In this document: piece after piece, positions 46,283 through 54,498 of the stretch | Layout: the number at the start of each line of letters is the position of its first letter | Position numbering within the stretch: position 1 is the stretch's first letter | Position numbers and translations under genes: made by a program | The notes under the pieces: generated by a model | What the model was told of the DNA's origin: nothing | Databases searched by the model: none | What the model saw: only the letters and a program-made list of their open reading frames with translations | Assembly: GCF_002305875.1 (NCBI RefSeq) | Contig: NZ_CP022098.1 | Span: forward strand, 11,036,001 to 11,100,000 | Source of the DNA: Cystobacter fuscus | Lineage (GTDB): Bacteria; Myxococcota; Myxococcia; Myxococcales; Myxococcaceae | Direction of reading: 5' to 3' | DNA length: 64,000 nucleotides

Positions 46283-47803
46283 ATGGGGCTGTTGCTCGCC
46301 CTGGCCCTGCTGTCCAGCGCCTGTGCCTCGCTGAGGCCACCGCCCGGCCTGGGGATGAGCCTGCACTACACGCCGCATGAGGCCACGAGGCCCGCGGTGG
46401 CCGGAGGGCCTGACGAGGGGTCTCCGCTCGCCCTCGCCGCCCTGCCCCTCTCCCCTCCAGAGCCCGAGGCACCGGAGCGGCTGCACCGGCGCCGCGACTC
46501 GCGGGAGGCCGTGACGGCGGCGGGCCCTGGCAGGGTTGAGGAGAATGCGTGGCTGAGCGCCCTCGCGGCCCACGTGGCATTTCTCGGTGCAGTGGACGAG
46601 GTGTCCACCTCCTCGCGCCGCCTTTCCAGCGAGTTCTCCAGGCGCAGGGCCAGCAGCCACCTGGGCGTCGCCAGCGTGGGCAACAGCATCTTCGTCCGCT
46701 ACGTCGACTCCGGCGAACGTCAGCTGCGGTGGATTGACGCCGAGCTCGCCGCCACCACCCGGCTGGCCACTGCCGCCTCGGAGATGGAGGACCCGGACAT
46801 GCAGCTCGCCCTGCTGCGCCTGGCCGGCCCACGCCTGGAGGCCGCCATGATGGGCTCCATTCTCCTGTCCGGATGGGTTGATTTCCTCAACCTCAGCGAC
46901 GTCGCGCTCTCCCGGCACCTCTATGGCGTGGAGACGCTGTTCGTGAAGATGGACTCCATCCAGAAGATGCTCGAGCCCACCATGACGGCACTCTCCTCGT
47001 TGGAGCCGGAGCAGGTGGAGGCAGCGGCGCAAAACGTCCCTGCCCTGGTGGGCCACCTCACCAGCGAGTTCGCCGCACTCCGTGAGGCCATGCGCAAGGG
47101 GGCGGAAGTCCTCCAGAAGGCGCTGGCACTGAAGGATGCCATGGAGGCACTCACCACGCTGTCGGGGCTGAGGTACTCCCTGCCCCGGCTGCTGCCGCGA
47201 GCCGGTCCCGCCACGATTGGCGTGGGACTCATGGTGGGCTCCAACGGCGTGATGATGGGCACGCGGATTGTCGTCTCCGCCGAGTGGGTGGAGATGATGC
47301 GCCAGTTGGTGCGGGCGGGTGTCCTCTCCGTGCCCGCCGTCAGCGCCGCCGTGCGGATTCAGGCCGGCCAGGTGCTGATGGCCGAGGCGCACGGCGAGTT
47401 ACCCAGGGGCGTGCGCGAGGCGCTGGGCGACAGCCCCGAGGTGCGGGGCATGCGCGTGACGGGCAAAGCGGGGGCCGGCATGGCCGAGCCCCCTCGGCAC
47501 CACGTCATGCCCAAGGAGTTCCGGCAGTGGTTCGAGAAGCGCGGCTTCACCGGCGAGATGGACATCGACCAGTTCTGCGTCAGGCTGGAGCAGGCGCACC
47601 ACGAGGCCATTCACGGTGGTGGAAACTGGAAGCTGGGCCGCACGTGGGCCGGCGAGTGGAACCGGCTGATCATGGAGGCGCTGTACGAAGCTGAGACCAG
47701 GGCTGGTCGGATGTTGACGCGGAATGCCATCCTGAACATCGTCGCGAAGCGTATGAAGGACTACTACATTTCAATGAACTTCGTCCGGTGGAGAGGACCA
47801 TGA
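46283..47803 (+). CDS. SitA-like polymorphic toxin lipoprotein (TIGR02269/DUF2380 type)
   Basis: A 506-residue lipoprotein with the lipid Cys at residue 14 (LSSAC). The central part is helical. The C-terminal domain resembles the DUF2380/TIGR02269 toxin tip: PRHHVMPKEFRQWF with His406/His407, then MDIDQFCVRLEQAHHEAIHGG and WNRLIMEAL, a His-rich nuclease-like arrangement. SitA toxins in Myxococcus are lipoproteins handed between siblings by TraA/B outer-membrane exchange; that mechanism is carried over by inference. The n-region lacks positive charge; adding one G in the run near 46284-46287 would join it to MRAELPGARE from 46254, matching toxin copy 3. It overlaps the first immunity gene by ATGA. 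Confidence 0.78.
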   Translation: MGLLLALALLSSACASLRPPPGLGMSLHYTPHEATRPAVAGGPDEGSPLALAALPLSPPEPEAPERLHRRRDSREAVTAAGPGRVEENAWLSALAAHVAFLGAVDEVSTSSRRLSSEFSRRRASSHLGVASVGNSIFVRYVDSGERQLRWIDAELAATTRLATAASEMEDPDMQLALLRLAGPRLEAAMMGSILLSGWVDFLNLSDVALSRHLYGVETLFVKMDSIQKMLEPTMTALSSLEPEQVEAAAQNVPALVGHLTSEFAALREAMRKGAEVLQKALALKDAMEALTTLSGLRYSLPRLLPRAGPATIGVGLMVGSNGVMMGTRIVVSAEWVEMMRQLVRAGVLSVPAVSAAVRIQAGQVLMAEAHGELPRGVREALGDSPEVRGMRVTGKAGAGMAEPPRHHVMPKEFRQWFEKRGFTGEMDIDQFCVRLEQAHHEAIHGGGNWKLGRTWAGEWNRLIMEALYEAETRAGRMLTRNAILNIVAKRMKDYYISMNFVRWRGP

Positions 47804-48270
47804 GCGGCGGACGTGCGTGGCAGGGCAACGTGAAAGCGCGCCTGTATGAGCGGGTCCGCGAGCGAGGTTACGACTCGCTCACCGCCTTCGCTGAGGCGCG
47901 CCCCACCGTCCCTTTACACTTGCTGGCTGAGGAATTAGGCAGGGACGACGTTGCCGGGGTTCAGGTCTTGAGTGGGCTGCTCGCCGAGGCGGAGAGGCGT
48001 AAGCAGGTCACGCGGTTTGTACGCGACGTTTTCACGCGCCTGTGGTCCGAGAGCGTTCCCGACGGTTGGCCGACAGTGATGGACGACGACAACCGTTTCA
48101 AAGTTGCTGAGGCACTCGGTTCGTGGATTGCCTACACCCCAGAAACCCATAAGAACCGCGCCAGGAAGGTCAGCGATGCGCTTCTCGCTACGCCACCGCC
48201 GCCCGGCTGGGTCCCTCGCGGGCCAGACGACGAGCTGCTGCTCACGCTCCTACCCGACGAGGAAGTCTGA
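47800..48270 (+). CDS. Tandem immunity-type protein 1
   Basis: A 156-residue soluble protein coupled to the SitA-like toxin gene by an ATGA overlap (GGAGAGGACC upstream), so it is the likely cognate immunity protein. The N-terminal segment, through RLYERVRERGYDSLTAFAEARPT, is shared with the next two genes and even identical in DNA to the third. The middle (about 65-115) is the most variable part. It ends GWVPRGPDDELLLTLLPDEEV. The family is not recognised beyond this array. Confidence 0.78.
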   Translation: MSGGRAWQGNVKARLYERVRERGYDSLTAFAEARPTVPLHLLAEELGRDDVAGVQVLSGLLAEAERRKQVTRFVRDVFTRLWSESVPDGWPTVMDDDNRFKVAEALGSWIAYTPETHKNRARKVSDALLATPPPPGWVPRGPDDELLLTLLPDEEV

Positions 48271-48291
48271 AGTTCCCTCTTGGAGATCGGG

Positions 48292-48762
48292 ATGACTGAC
48301 GGACGCTCCTGGGACGGCAACTGGAAGGTGCGCCTGTACGAGCGGGTCCGCGAGCGAGGCTACGACTCGCTCACCGCCTTCGCCGAGGCGCGCCCCACTG
48401 TCTCGCTGGTGGCGCTGGCCGAGGAGCTTGGCCCGGACGACATCGCGGGAGTGCAGGTGTTCAGCGGGTTGCTTGCCGAGGCGGAGCGAAGCCGCCGGAT
48501 CACGCGCCTCATGCGCGGCCTGCTCGTGCGAGAACTGTGGTCGTGTCTCCCAAACGGTTGGCCAGCCGTGCTCGACGATGCAAACCGCTTCAAGGTCGCG
48601 AAGGCACTCGGCGTGTGGGAAGCCTTAACCCCAGAAACTCATGAGCAGCGCGTCGACAAGGCCGGCGATGCACTCCTCGCCACGCCACCGCCTTCCGGAT
48701 GGCTCCCGCGTGGACCTGACGACGAACTACTGATCACGCTCCTGCCCGACGAGGAAGTCTGA
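48292..48762 (+). CDS. Tandem immunity-type protein 2
   Basis: A 156-residue paralogue of the gene 22 bp upstream. It shares the N-terminal block RLYERVRERGYDSLTAFAEA and the C-terminal block GPDDELLITLLPDEEV. Its centre differs (RITRLMRGLLVRELWSCLPNG). The start at 48292 is supported by TTGGAGATCGGG. It has no toxin of its own here, so it may protect against a toxin carried by other strains. Confidence 0.75.
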   Translation: MTDGRSWDGNWKVRLYERVRERGYDSLTAFAEARPTVSLVALAEELGPDDIAGVQVFSGLLAEAERSRRITRLMRGLLVRELWSCLPNGWPAVLDDANRFKVAKALGVWEALTPETHEQRVDKAGDALLATPPPSGWLPRGPDDELLITLLPDEEV

Positions 48763-48784
48763 GCTTCACCTCCTGGAGGGGACC

Positions 48785-49255
48785 ATGAGCGGCGGACGTG
48801 CGTGGCAGGGCAACGTGAAAGCGCGCCTGTATGAGCGGGTCCGCGAGCGAGGTTACGACTCGCTCACCGCCTTCGCCGAGGCGCGCCCCACCTCTTCGCT
48901 GGTGGAGCTGGCGGACGAGCTTGGTACTGATGACATCGCGGCAGTGCAGGTGTTCAGCGGGTTGGTGGCCGAGGCGGAGCGAAGCCGCAAAGTCACACGT
49001 TTGGTACGCGGGCAACTCGTGCGCGAACTCGCTGAGGCACTCCCCAACGGCTGGCCGGCCGTAATGGACGACGAAGCCCGCCTGGAAGTTGCTATGGCGC
49101 TCGGCTCCTGGTTTGGCTTCACTCCAGTGACTCATCAGGAGCGCGTCGATCGGGTCAGCAATGCGCTCCTCGCCACGCCACCACCGCCCGGCTGGCGCCC
49201 GCTCGGCCCCGACGACGAGCTGCTACTCACGCTCCTGCCTGACAAGGAAGTCTGA
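48785..49255 (+). CDS. Tandem immunity-type protein 3
   Basis: A 156-residue third member of the array, 22 bp after the second. The first 40 codons are the same as in copy 1 apart from a single base, whereas the middle resembles copy 2 (VFSGLVAEAERSRKVTRLVRG), so it looks like a recombinant of the two. CTGGAGGGGACC precedes the ATG. Confidence 0.75.
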   Translation: MSGGRAWQGNVKARLYERVRERGYDSLTAFAEARPTSSLVELADELGTDDIAAVQVFSGLVAEAERSRKVTRLVRGQLVRELAEALPNGWPAVMDDEARLEVAMALGSWFGFTPVTHQERVDRVSNALLATPPPPGWRPLGPDDELLLTLLPDKEV

Positions 49256-49318
49256 GCTTTCCCCTGCCCAACGAGACAAGGCACGGGCGAGCCCTGCAGT
49301 CCCGACAGGCGACCTCTA

Positions 49319-49385
49319 CTAAGGAAACATCACGTTGCCGAAGGTGACGATACTCTGGCGCTCCTCATCCCACTGAGTGACTTTT
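49319..49385 (-). pseudogene. 3' remnant of a DUF2381-type gene
   Basis: Read on the minus strand this gives QWDEERQSIVTFGNVMFP and a stop, matching the last residues of the intact DUF2381 protein at 54499-55437 (LWDAERQRTVTLGNVTFP). Nothing upstream continues the homology. It is a scar left by loss of a second DUF2381 gene. Confidence 0.7.
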
Positions 49386-49469
49386 CAAGTTTGCATGTCC
49401 GGAGCTGCCCTGCCTGTCCTGATTTTTCTGCTCGCCTGCTAGAGTAGGAGCCCTCTGCCTGGGGGTTTC

Positions 49470-49679
49470 ATGACGTTCACAGTGGCCCTGAGTGGGCTGG
49501 CGCTGGGGCTGGGCCAACCGGGGGCACGCCACCTGTACTCGGGCCAGGTGCGCTGGCGCTTCGGCCACAAGCTGTACGCGTTGGCCGAGGGCGGTACCCT
49601 GCTGTACCCGAATGCGGACGGGGCATTGCGCCCGGGTGCCTACGCCTCCCTGGGACTAGGAGTGGACAATGCGCGCTGA
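49470..49679 (+). pseudogene. Truncated SitB-position gene
   Basis: A 69-residue open frame whose last 55 residues (LGLGQPGARH onward, ending LGLGVDNAR) align with the end of the 252-residue protein at 45506-46264. The upstream sequences are also related (TGTCCGGAG, GGAGCCCTC), so an internal deletion removed roughly 180 codons. It may still be translated and help initiate toxin copy 3, whose ATG it overlaps. Confidence 0.7.
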
Positions 49680-51987
49680 GGCCCGAGCGAACAGGTGGGC
49701 CGCGCTGCTGGTGGCCGTGCTGCTCTCCACCGGCTGCGTCACGCTGGCACCACGACAGGGTGGCAGCACCGCCGAGGGCCCGCGCTCCCTCTCCACGTGG
49801 CGAGAGACGGGGGCCGGTATGCCCCCGCTCGAGGCGCCCGCCCCTCTTGCTCTCCCAGAGGCGAGCGAGCACGCATTCTCTGGCAATCCAGGCGGACAGG
49901 AGAGGCTGCACCGCCGCCGCAGCGCCCGCGGACTGGGCCCGGACGCTGCCCTGGCCAACTCGGGCGAGGCGCCCGTGTACGAGGTGGCCAGCGCGGCCGC
50001 CCCCGAGGAGCCGCCCTCGTGCGGAGGGCAGGCCGTGCCCCCGGGCTGGCCCGACTTCTCCTCCAGCCGAGAGGCGCTGCTGGCTCCCTTCCTCAGCTGC
50101 ACCTCGCCCGGGGAAGTCCTCGCCCTCCAGGAGCGGGTGGACATGCCCCGGCTGCTGGAGGTGCTGGACGACTGGAGCGCCGTGCGACTCGGCGCCCTGG
50201 GCCCACCGCGCGAGGACATTGCCCGCCAGCTCAACGAGAAGCGCAAGTCCCTCCTCGTGAAGGCCCCCGCGGCCTATGGGCGCCTCAACGCGCAGGTGCT
50301 CGCCGTCTACAGCGTCGACTCCGCCTATGACGATGACCTGAGGGAGATTCTGTTCCTGCTGGCCCAGGACAAGCGGCTGGCGGAAACCCTCGCGCTGCTG
50401 CCCGCGTTCCAGGTGGCATTGGAGAAGCGGGGTCTGAAACCCACGGCCCGCGTGGACCGGGACTCCGAGCTCGGAGACCTGGGCCGGGGCCTGGTGCGAG
50501 CTGGGAAGGACGTGCTCTCCAGCTCACTCATGGCCGGGGGCGGACGGGACTTCGCCTTCCTTCCCATACGACTCCAACTGCCGCCGGAATACCAGGAGGC
50601 ACTCGCCACGGCCGAGCAGGAGTTAATGCGCAACGCCGCGGCGGACAGCATGGCGGTGAGTGCTTTTGACGAGCTCACCTTTGGTGTGCCGCTGGGCGCC
50701 TACCACTCTGTCGCCACCACCCTCCATGGCGGGAAGCTGCTTTGGAAGGGAGAGCTCGAGGAGGGCACGCGCGAGGTGGCTCCGGCACTGGTGCTGGGCC
50801 TCATCGCGGGTGGCAAGGGTCTGCGCAACCTCTCCAAGGGAGAAGGCGCCGCGGGTATGCGCTTGCGCATCGTTTCCGGGGTGGAGGTCGCGCAAGCGCG
50901 CCTGCGGGCCCTGACAGAGACGGCACGGCAGTTCAAAGGGGCGATGAGCCTGGAGGGCCTGCGGGAGTTGGTGCGGGAGGTGCGAGCGAGCCGGGAGGCA
51001 GGCCGCTTCGTCGCCGTGGGCGGGGCCGACGCCGCGTTGGCGCTGCATGAGGCAGGGGGAGATGTGGCCAGGGCTCGGCCGCTCATGTCCAGGGCGAAGC
51101 CTGGGGCTACGGGCTCCCAGCCCCTGAAGGCTGGCGCGGAGAACGGTGCCGGGGAGGCCGCACGCCCCTCCGCGACGAAGGCCGGTGCCGAGGGGCGCCT
51201 GGGCACACTGGCCTCGCTCGTGGACGAGGGAGTCGGCCACACGCCGGCAGTGGTGGAGGCGAAGCTCGCGGCCGTGGAGCTCGAGGCCACGGGCCCGCGT
51301 CTTCCCAGGGACATGGGCGTGCTGGAGAAGCACCGCCCCTCCCTCGCCGCCCCGCCGTCCGAGGCCCGGGGCAACCCGCGCTGGCGCGAGTACGTCGACT
51401 ACTACGAGAAGCGCCAGCGGGAGGTGGAGAAGGGCACGGCCACCGAGGGCCCCCTCAGGTGGGAGCCCTACGAGCGGATGCGCGCGTGGTTTGCCCGGGG
51501 GATGGCCTTCGAGGCCGACATGGTGAAGCTGCTGCGAGAGGACGCGACGAGGCCTCGGTTACAGCGCCGCTTCCTCGGAGATTTCGACAAGCCCCGTGTT
51601 GAAGTGCAGGTGGGCGTGAGGAAGCCGGGCCCCGGCCTGCGCTACGCGGATGTGCTCGTCATCGAAGAGGGCGAACTCGGCGGACGGCCACGGCGCGTGG
51701 AGACGTTCAGCTTCAAGAGTAGGGATCTTTCTCGGTTGGACCCAGATGCGTTGACAGCGCAGGTGATTGAGGACGCGAGGGAAGCTCTGCAAAAGTACGG
51801 AGAGCGGCTGGACATCCGCCGTGAGTCTCTCCATTCGCTGTTCCCGGACGGCAGGAAGGTGCAGGTTTCGAGAGTTCGCCTCATCTATGAGGGCGGTGAA
51901 CTCAAGCCCATGAAAATAGATGACCTGGATTCAGTCGTGACTGCGGCCGAGCAGGCAGTTCCGGGAGTGGAGGTACTGTTTCAATGA
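49669..51987 (+). CDS. Polymorphic-toxin-like lipoprotein, copy 3
   Basis: A 772-residue lipoprotein on the plus strand. The signal peptide (MRAEARANRW then LLVAVLLSTGC) has a good basic n-region and lipobox. The central region and C-terminal domain are homologous to toxin copies 1 and 2 (PGWPDFSSSREALLAPF, DMPRLLEVLDDWSAVRLG, LRYADVLVIEEGE, VETFSFKSRDLSR) but clearly more diverged, and the N-terminal ~90 residues are different. It overlaps the preceding truncated gene by 11 bases and the following immunity gene by ATGA. Confidence 0.78.
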   Translation: MRAEARANRWAALLVAVLLSTGCVTLAPRQGGSTAEGPRSLSTWRETGAGMPPLEAPAPLALPEASEHAFSGNPGGQERLHRRRSARGLGPDAALANSGEAPVYEVASAAAPEEPPSCGGQAVPPGWPDFSSSREALLAPFLSCTSPGEVLALQERVDMPRLLEVLDDWSAVRLGALGPPREDIARQLNEKRKSLLVKAPAAYGRLNAQVLAVYSVDSAYDDDLREILFLLAQDKRLAETLALLPAFQVALEKRGLKPTARVDRDSELGDLGRGLVRAGKDVLSSSLMAGGGRDFAFLPIRLQLPPEYQEALATAEQELMRNAAADSMAVSAFDELTFGVPLGAYHSVATTLHGGKLLWKGELEEGTREVAPALVLGLIAGGKGLRNLSKGEGAAGMRLRIVSGVEVAQARLRALTETARQFKGAMSLEGLRELVREVRASREAGRFVAVGGADAALALHEAGGDVARARPLMSRAKPGATGSQPLKAGAENGAGEAARPSATKAGAEGRLGTLASLVDEGVGHTPAVVEAKLAAVELEATGPRLPRDMGVLEKHRPSLAAPPSEARGNPRWREYVDYYEKRQREVEKGTATEGPLRWEPYERMRAWFARGMAFEADMVKLLREDATRPRLQRRFLGDFDKPRVEVQVGVRKPGPGLRYADVLVIEEGELGGRPRRVETFSFKSRDLSRLDPDALTAQVIEDAREALQKYGERLDIRRESLHSLFPDGRKVQVSRVRLIYEGGELKPMKIDDLDSVVTAAEQAVPGVEVLFQ

Positions 51988-53324
51988 AGGTGATGGAAGG
52001 TTACGACGCGAGCGAGGATGACAGCCTTCGCTTGGATTTCAAAGGCTCCTTCGACTCGCAGGCAGCACGGCAGAGCGAGCTTGAGGTCTTTCTTCAGGTG
52101 CTTGAGGCACACGCCGGTGAGTGGATGCCGGATGTCGTCAAAGGCAAGCGGCAACGCGAGTACACTCGCGATGCCGTCTTGAGGGCGCTAGAAGAGCGGG
52201 GCAGCCAAAGATACACGCATTGTGGGCTCTATCATGCACGATGGCCCGCGGTGGACATGCTGCTCGGTCTCTACCTGCCGCCCCTTCTGCCCATGCTGGA
52301 TGTCGTGGTCAAGGTCAAGGCACTCTCCTTCTTCGCGAAAGAGGAGCGCTGTCTCCACATCGTAGAGATGGTGCGCGCCTGGGCTTGCCGCTATCCAGTC
52401 ACACATGCTCGGGCTCACAGCGCCGATGACGCGGAGTTGGCGGGCTCTCCCCGCTTCGGACGCGACGAGAAGACTTCGCGGCAGAACGGTTTCGACAAGG
52501 TTTACGAGGTGTTCTGGCTCAACGTCTTCGGCCCCAAGTTGGTGGAGACCGTGGGCCGCGAGCGCATGCTGTCCACGCCGGCCCACCGCGTGGAGGAACT
52601 CCCCAACGGCTCCATCCTCCTGGTGACCTGGCCCACGGTTGCGGACTTCGCCAGCAAGGAAGCCCGGCTCGCCCAGGCCCGCGCCCACGCCCACCTTCGG
52701 CCGGACCTCGACTTCGACACCGTGCTACGCACCTTGCATGAGCGCAGTGCCAGGCTCACCCCCGTGGAGCCTCGCTTCCACCCAGACATGGCCACACTCC
52801 TCTCGCGTGTGGTGGACCGCGCCGCCAGCCACGAGCGCCAGCAGCGGATTGCCGAGCTCAACGCCTGGCAACCTGCCGAGCCCGAGGAGTGGCGCCCCGC
52901 CAACTCTGCCCTCCCCCCGGACGTGGAGAACGTCGAGCGTGCGCTCCAGCAGTACAGTCTCTACGCCGAGCACCTCGTGGCACTGCTGCACTCGCAGGTG
53001 CCCTCCGTCTTCAAGGCAACCCCCGAGTCGCTCACGGACGCCGACTTCTACTTCTGGCGGGAGGAATTCCCGAAGCGCCGCCTGCGGGAAGTCATTGACG
53101 AGCACGCGGTCCCCGCCATTGGCGCATACCTGGGCGAAGTGCTGGTGCGCAACCTCGGCGGCAGGTGGATTCCGCGCCAGAAACTCGAGGAGGCACAGGT
53201 GCTGGTGGGCAACCGCGTCTGGTTGCCCTTCCTTCGGGCTCGGCGCTACATGGCCTCGCGACAGGCGCTACTCGACCATTCGCTCACCCAGCTCTACCGC
53301 GCGGCCGAGCGGCACCAAAGTTGA
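51984..53324 (+). CDS. Immunity-type protein, copy 3 (DUF3396-like)
   Basis: A 446-residue paralogue of the proteins at 37913 and 41576, equal in length but diverged, especially in the first 150 residues (DAVLRALEERGSQRYTHCG). The block with YEVFWLNVFGPKLVETVGRERM and LPNGSILLVTWPTVADF is conserved. It is translationally coupled to toxin copy 3. Divergence of this pair from copies 1 and 2 fits separate specificity, which is inference. Confidence 0.8.
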   Translation: MKVMEGYDASEDDSLRLDFKGSFDSQAARQSELEVFLQVLEAHAGEWMPDVVKGKRQREYTRDAVLRALEERGSQRYTHCGLYHARWPAVDMLLGLYLPPLLPMLDVVVKVKALSFFAKEERCLHIVEMVRAWACRYPVTHARAHSADDAELAGSPRFGRDEKTSRQNGFDKVYEVFWLNVFGPKLVETVGRERMLSTPAHRVEELPNGSILLVTWPTVADFASKEARLAQARAHAHLRPDLDFDTVLRTLHERSARLTPVEPRFHPDMATLLSRVVDRAASHERQQRIAELNAWQPAEPEEWRPANSALPPDVENVERALQQYSLYAEHLVALLHSQVPSVFKATPESLTDADFYFWREEFPKRRLREVIDEHAVPAIGAYLGEVLVRNLGGRWIPRQKLEEAQVLVGNRVWLPFLRARRYMASRQALLDHSLTQLYRAAERHQS

Positions 53325-53459
53325 CATACACCCGAAGTGGTGCGGCGCTGCGCTGCCACCGGTCTTACAGAACTCTGGAGTGCTGACGGTTCGAGAGACG
53401 CAGACTCAGGAACCGCATGCGTCTAGTTCCACCTCTGGCGCTCGAAATGCAAGGGGCGT

Positions 53460-54239
53460 TCAAAAGCAATTCCGGCGAGATTCGAGCCGCATTTGCACCT
53501 CGCGGAGTATCCGGAGAGTGAGGAATACAGCAATGAGGGCGCACGTCCAGAAACCAATCTCGACTAGGAGCTTTGTGGTTACGAGCAGCGAGACCAAGAC
53601 AGGGCGCATTAGAGATTGGAGAACGCCGTACAGGATCCGCGAGAGGAGCAATGCCCCCCACCAAACGCGCAGTTTCAGCGCGGCGACCAACCCGCGGCCC
53701 CCCAATTCCTCAACAATTCTCCGCACAATCATAAGCGGCTTGATGAGATTCACAAAGGGTACGAACCAGCAAACCACGGCCCATGTTGGCGTTGCCCCCA
53801 CGTTGGCACCCCACACATTCATCTGCCGGACGACGGCGTGCACCCACATCAAACAGGCAACAGCCGTGAGCGACAAGAGCACATAAAACGCACCTGCCAC
53901 AAACCACACGGTCGGCACGTAAATGTCCACATATCTGGAGTCTGGGCGACTAGGCAGAACCACATCCCACAGGATGACCCCCCAGACATTGACGATCAGT
54001 TTGAACATCCCCAATGCCGCCAAGATACGCAGGGACAACACAGCACGCTTGGCGCGATTTTTCGAGGAAGGGCTTGCCTCCATGTAGTGGAGGAGGCACT
54101 CCTGGCAGCGCCCACCACTGCTTACGCAATGAGCACAGAAGTAGCTCCCACAGCGCTCGCACGCTTTCACTTCGAGCGTTTCGGGGTGAGCAGGACACAA
54201 AGGCCGAAGCTCGGGTGAAGCGTTGGAGACACTTGTCAT
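53460..54239 (-). CDS. Zinc-finger / DUF4328-like membrane protein
   Basis: A 259-residue protein. The N-terminus has a B-box-like zinc finger (CPAHPETLEVKACERCGSYFCAHC, then CQECLLHYME). The rest has about five hydrophobic helices with the DUF4328 hallmark WAVVCWFVPFVNLIKPL followed by MIVRRIVEEL. Its base composition is visibly less GC-rich than its neighbours, suggesting recent acquisition. The start is chosen at 54239; 54257 is also possible. It is convergent with immunity copy 3. Function unknown. Confidence 0.78.
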   Translation of the reverse strand: MTSVSNASPELRPLCPAHPETLEVKACERCGSYFCAHCVSSGGRCQECLLHYMEASPSSKNRAKRAVLSLRILAALGMFKLIVNVWGVILWDVVLPSRPDSRYVDIYVPTVWFVAGAFYVLLSLTAVACLMWVHAVVRQMNVWGANVGATPTWAVVCWFVPFVNLIKPLMIVRRIVEELGGRGLVAALKLRVWWGALLLSRILYGVLQSLMRPVLVSLLVTTKLLVEIGFWTCALIAVFLTLRILREVQMRLESRRNCF

Positions 54240-54498
54240 GATAGTGGATTCGAGCATTCAGAATGCAGGACCAATTGGCGTGTAGATGGCTCGGCAACGT
54301 CACTGGTAGATCTAGGATACCGACGTTTGCGGTAAGCCCGCAACCTCGGAATCCTCTGGACCAACATCGCCTGGCGGATAGCGAAGACGAGATTCAAGCT
54401 TGGGCTAGCGCCGATTCCATGGTGCTTCTGTATGACCAATTTGTACTCGGTGCGACAGACCACATCGGCGTGAGCCAAGACAGGTGTGGTTGCGGTCT
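54240..54498. other. AT-richer intergenic stretch
   Basis: About 260 bp of lower GC between two minus-strand genes. An 80-codon open frame on the minus strand (54236-54478) has no recognisable features or ribosome binding site. It probably holds the promoter of the zinc-finger gene. Confidence 0.35.

Noticed and set aside
45488-47392. 634-codon open frame on the minus strand
   Set aside because: It is antisense to the accessory and SitA-like genes, with shadow composition.
47800-49255. Possible CRISPR-like or tandem repeat array
   Set aside because: The spacing is 492-493 bp and the repeats are whole coding genes with start codons and ribosome binding sites, so it is a gene array.
54236-54478. 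80-codon open frame on the minus strand
   Set aside because: No ribosome binding site, no recognisable motif, and composition unlike neighbouring genes.
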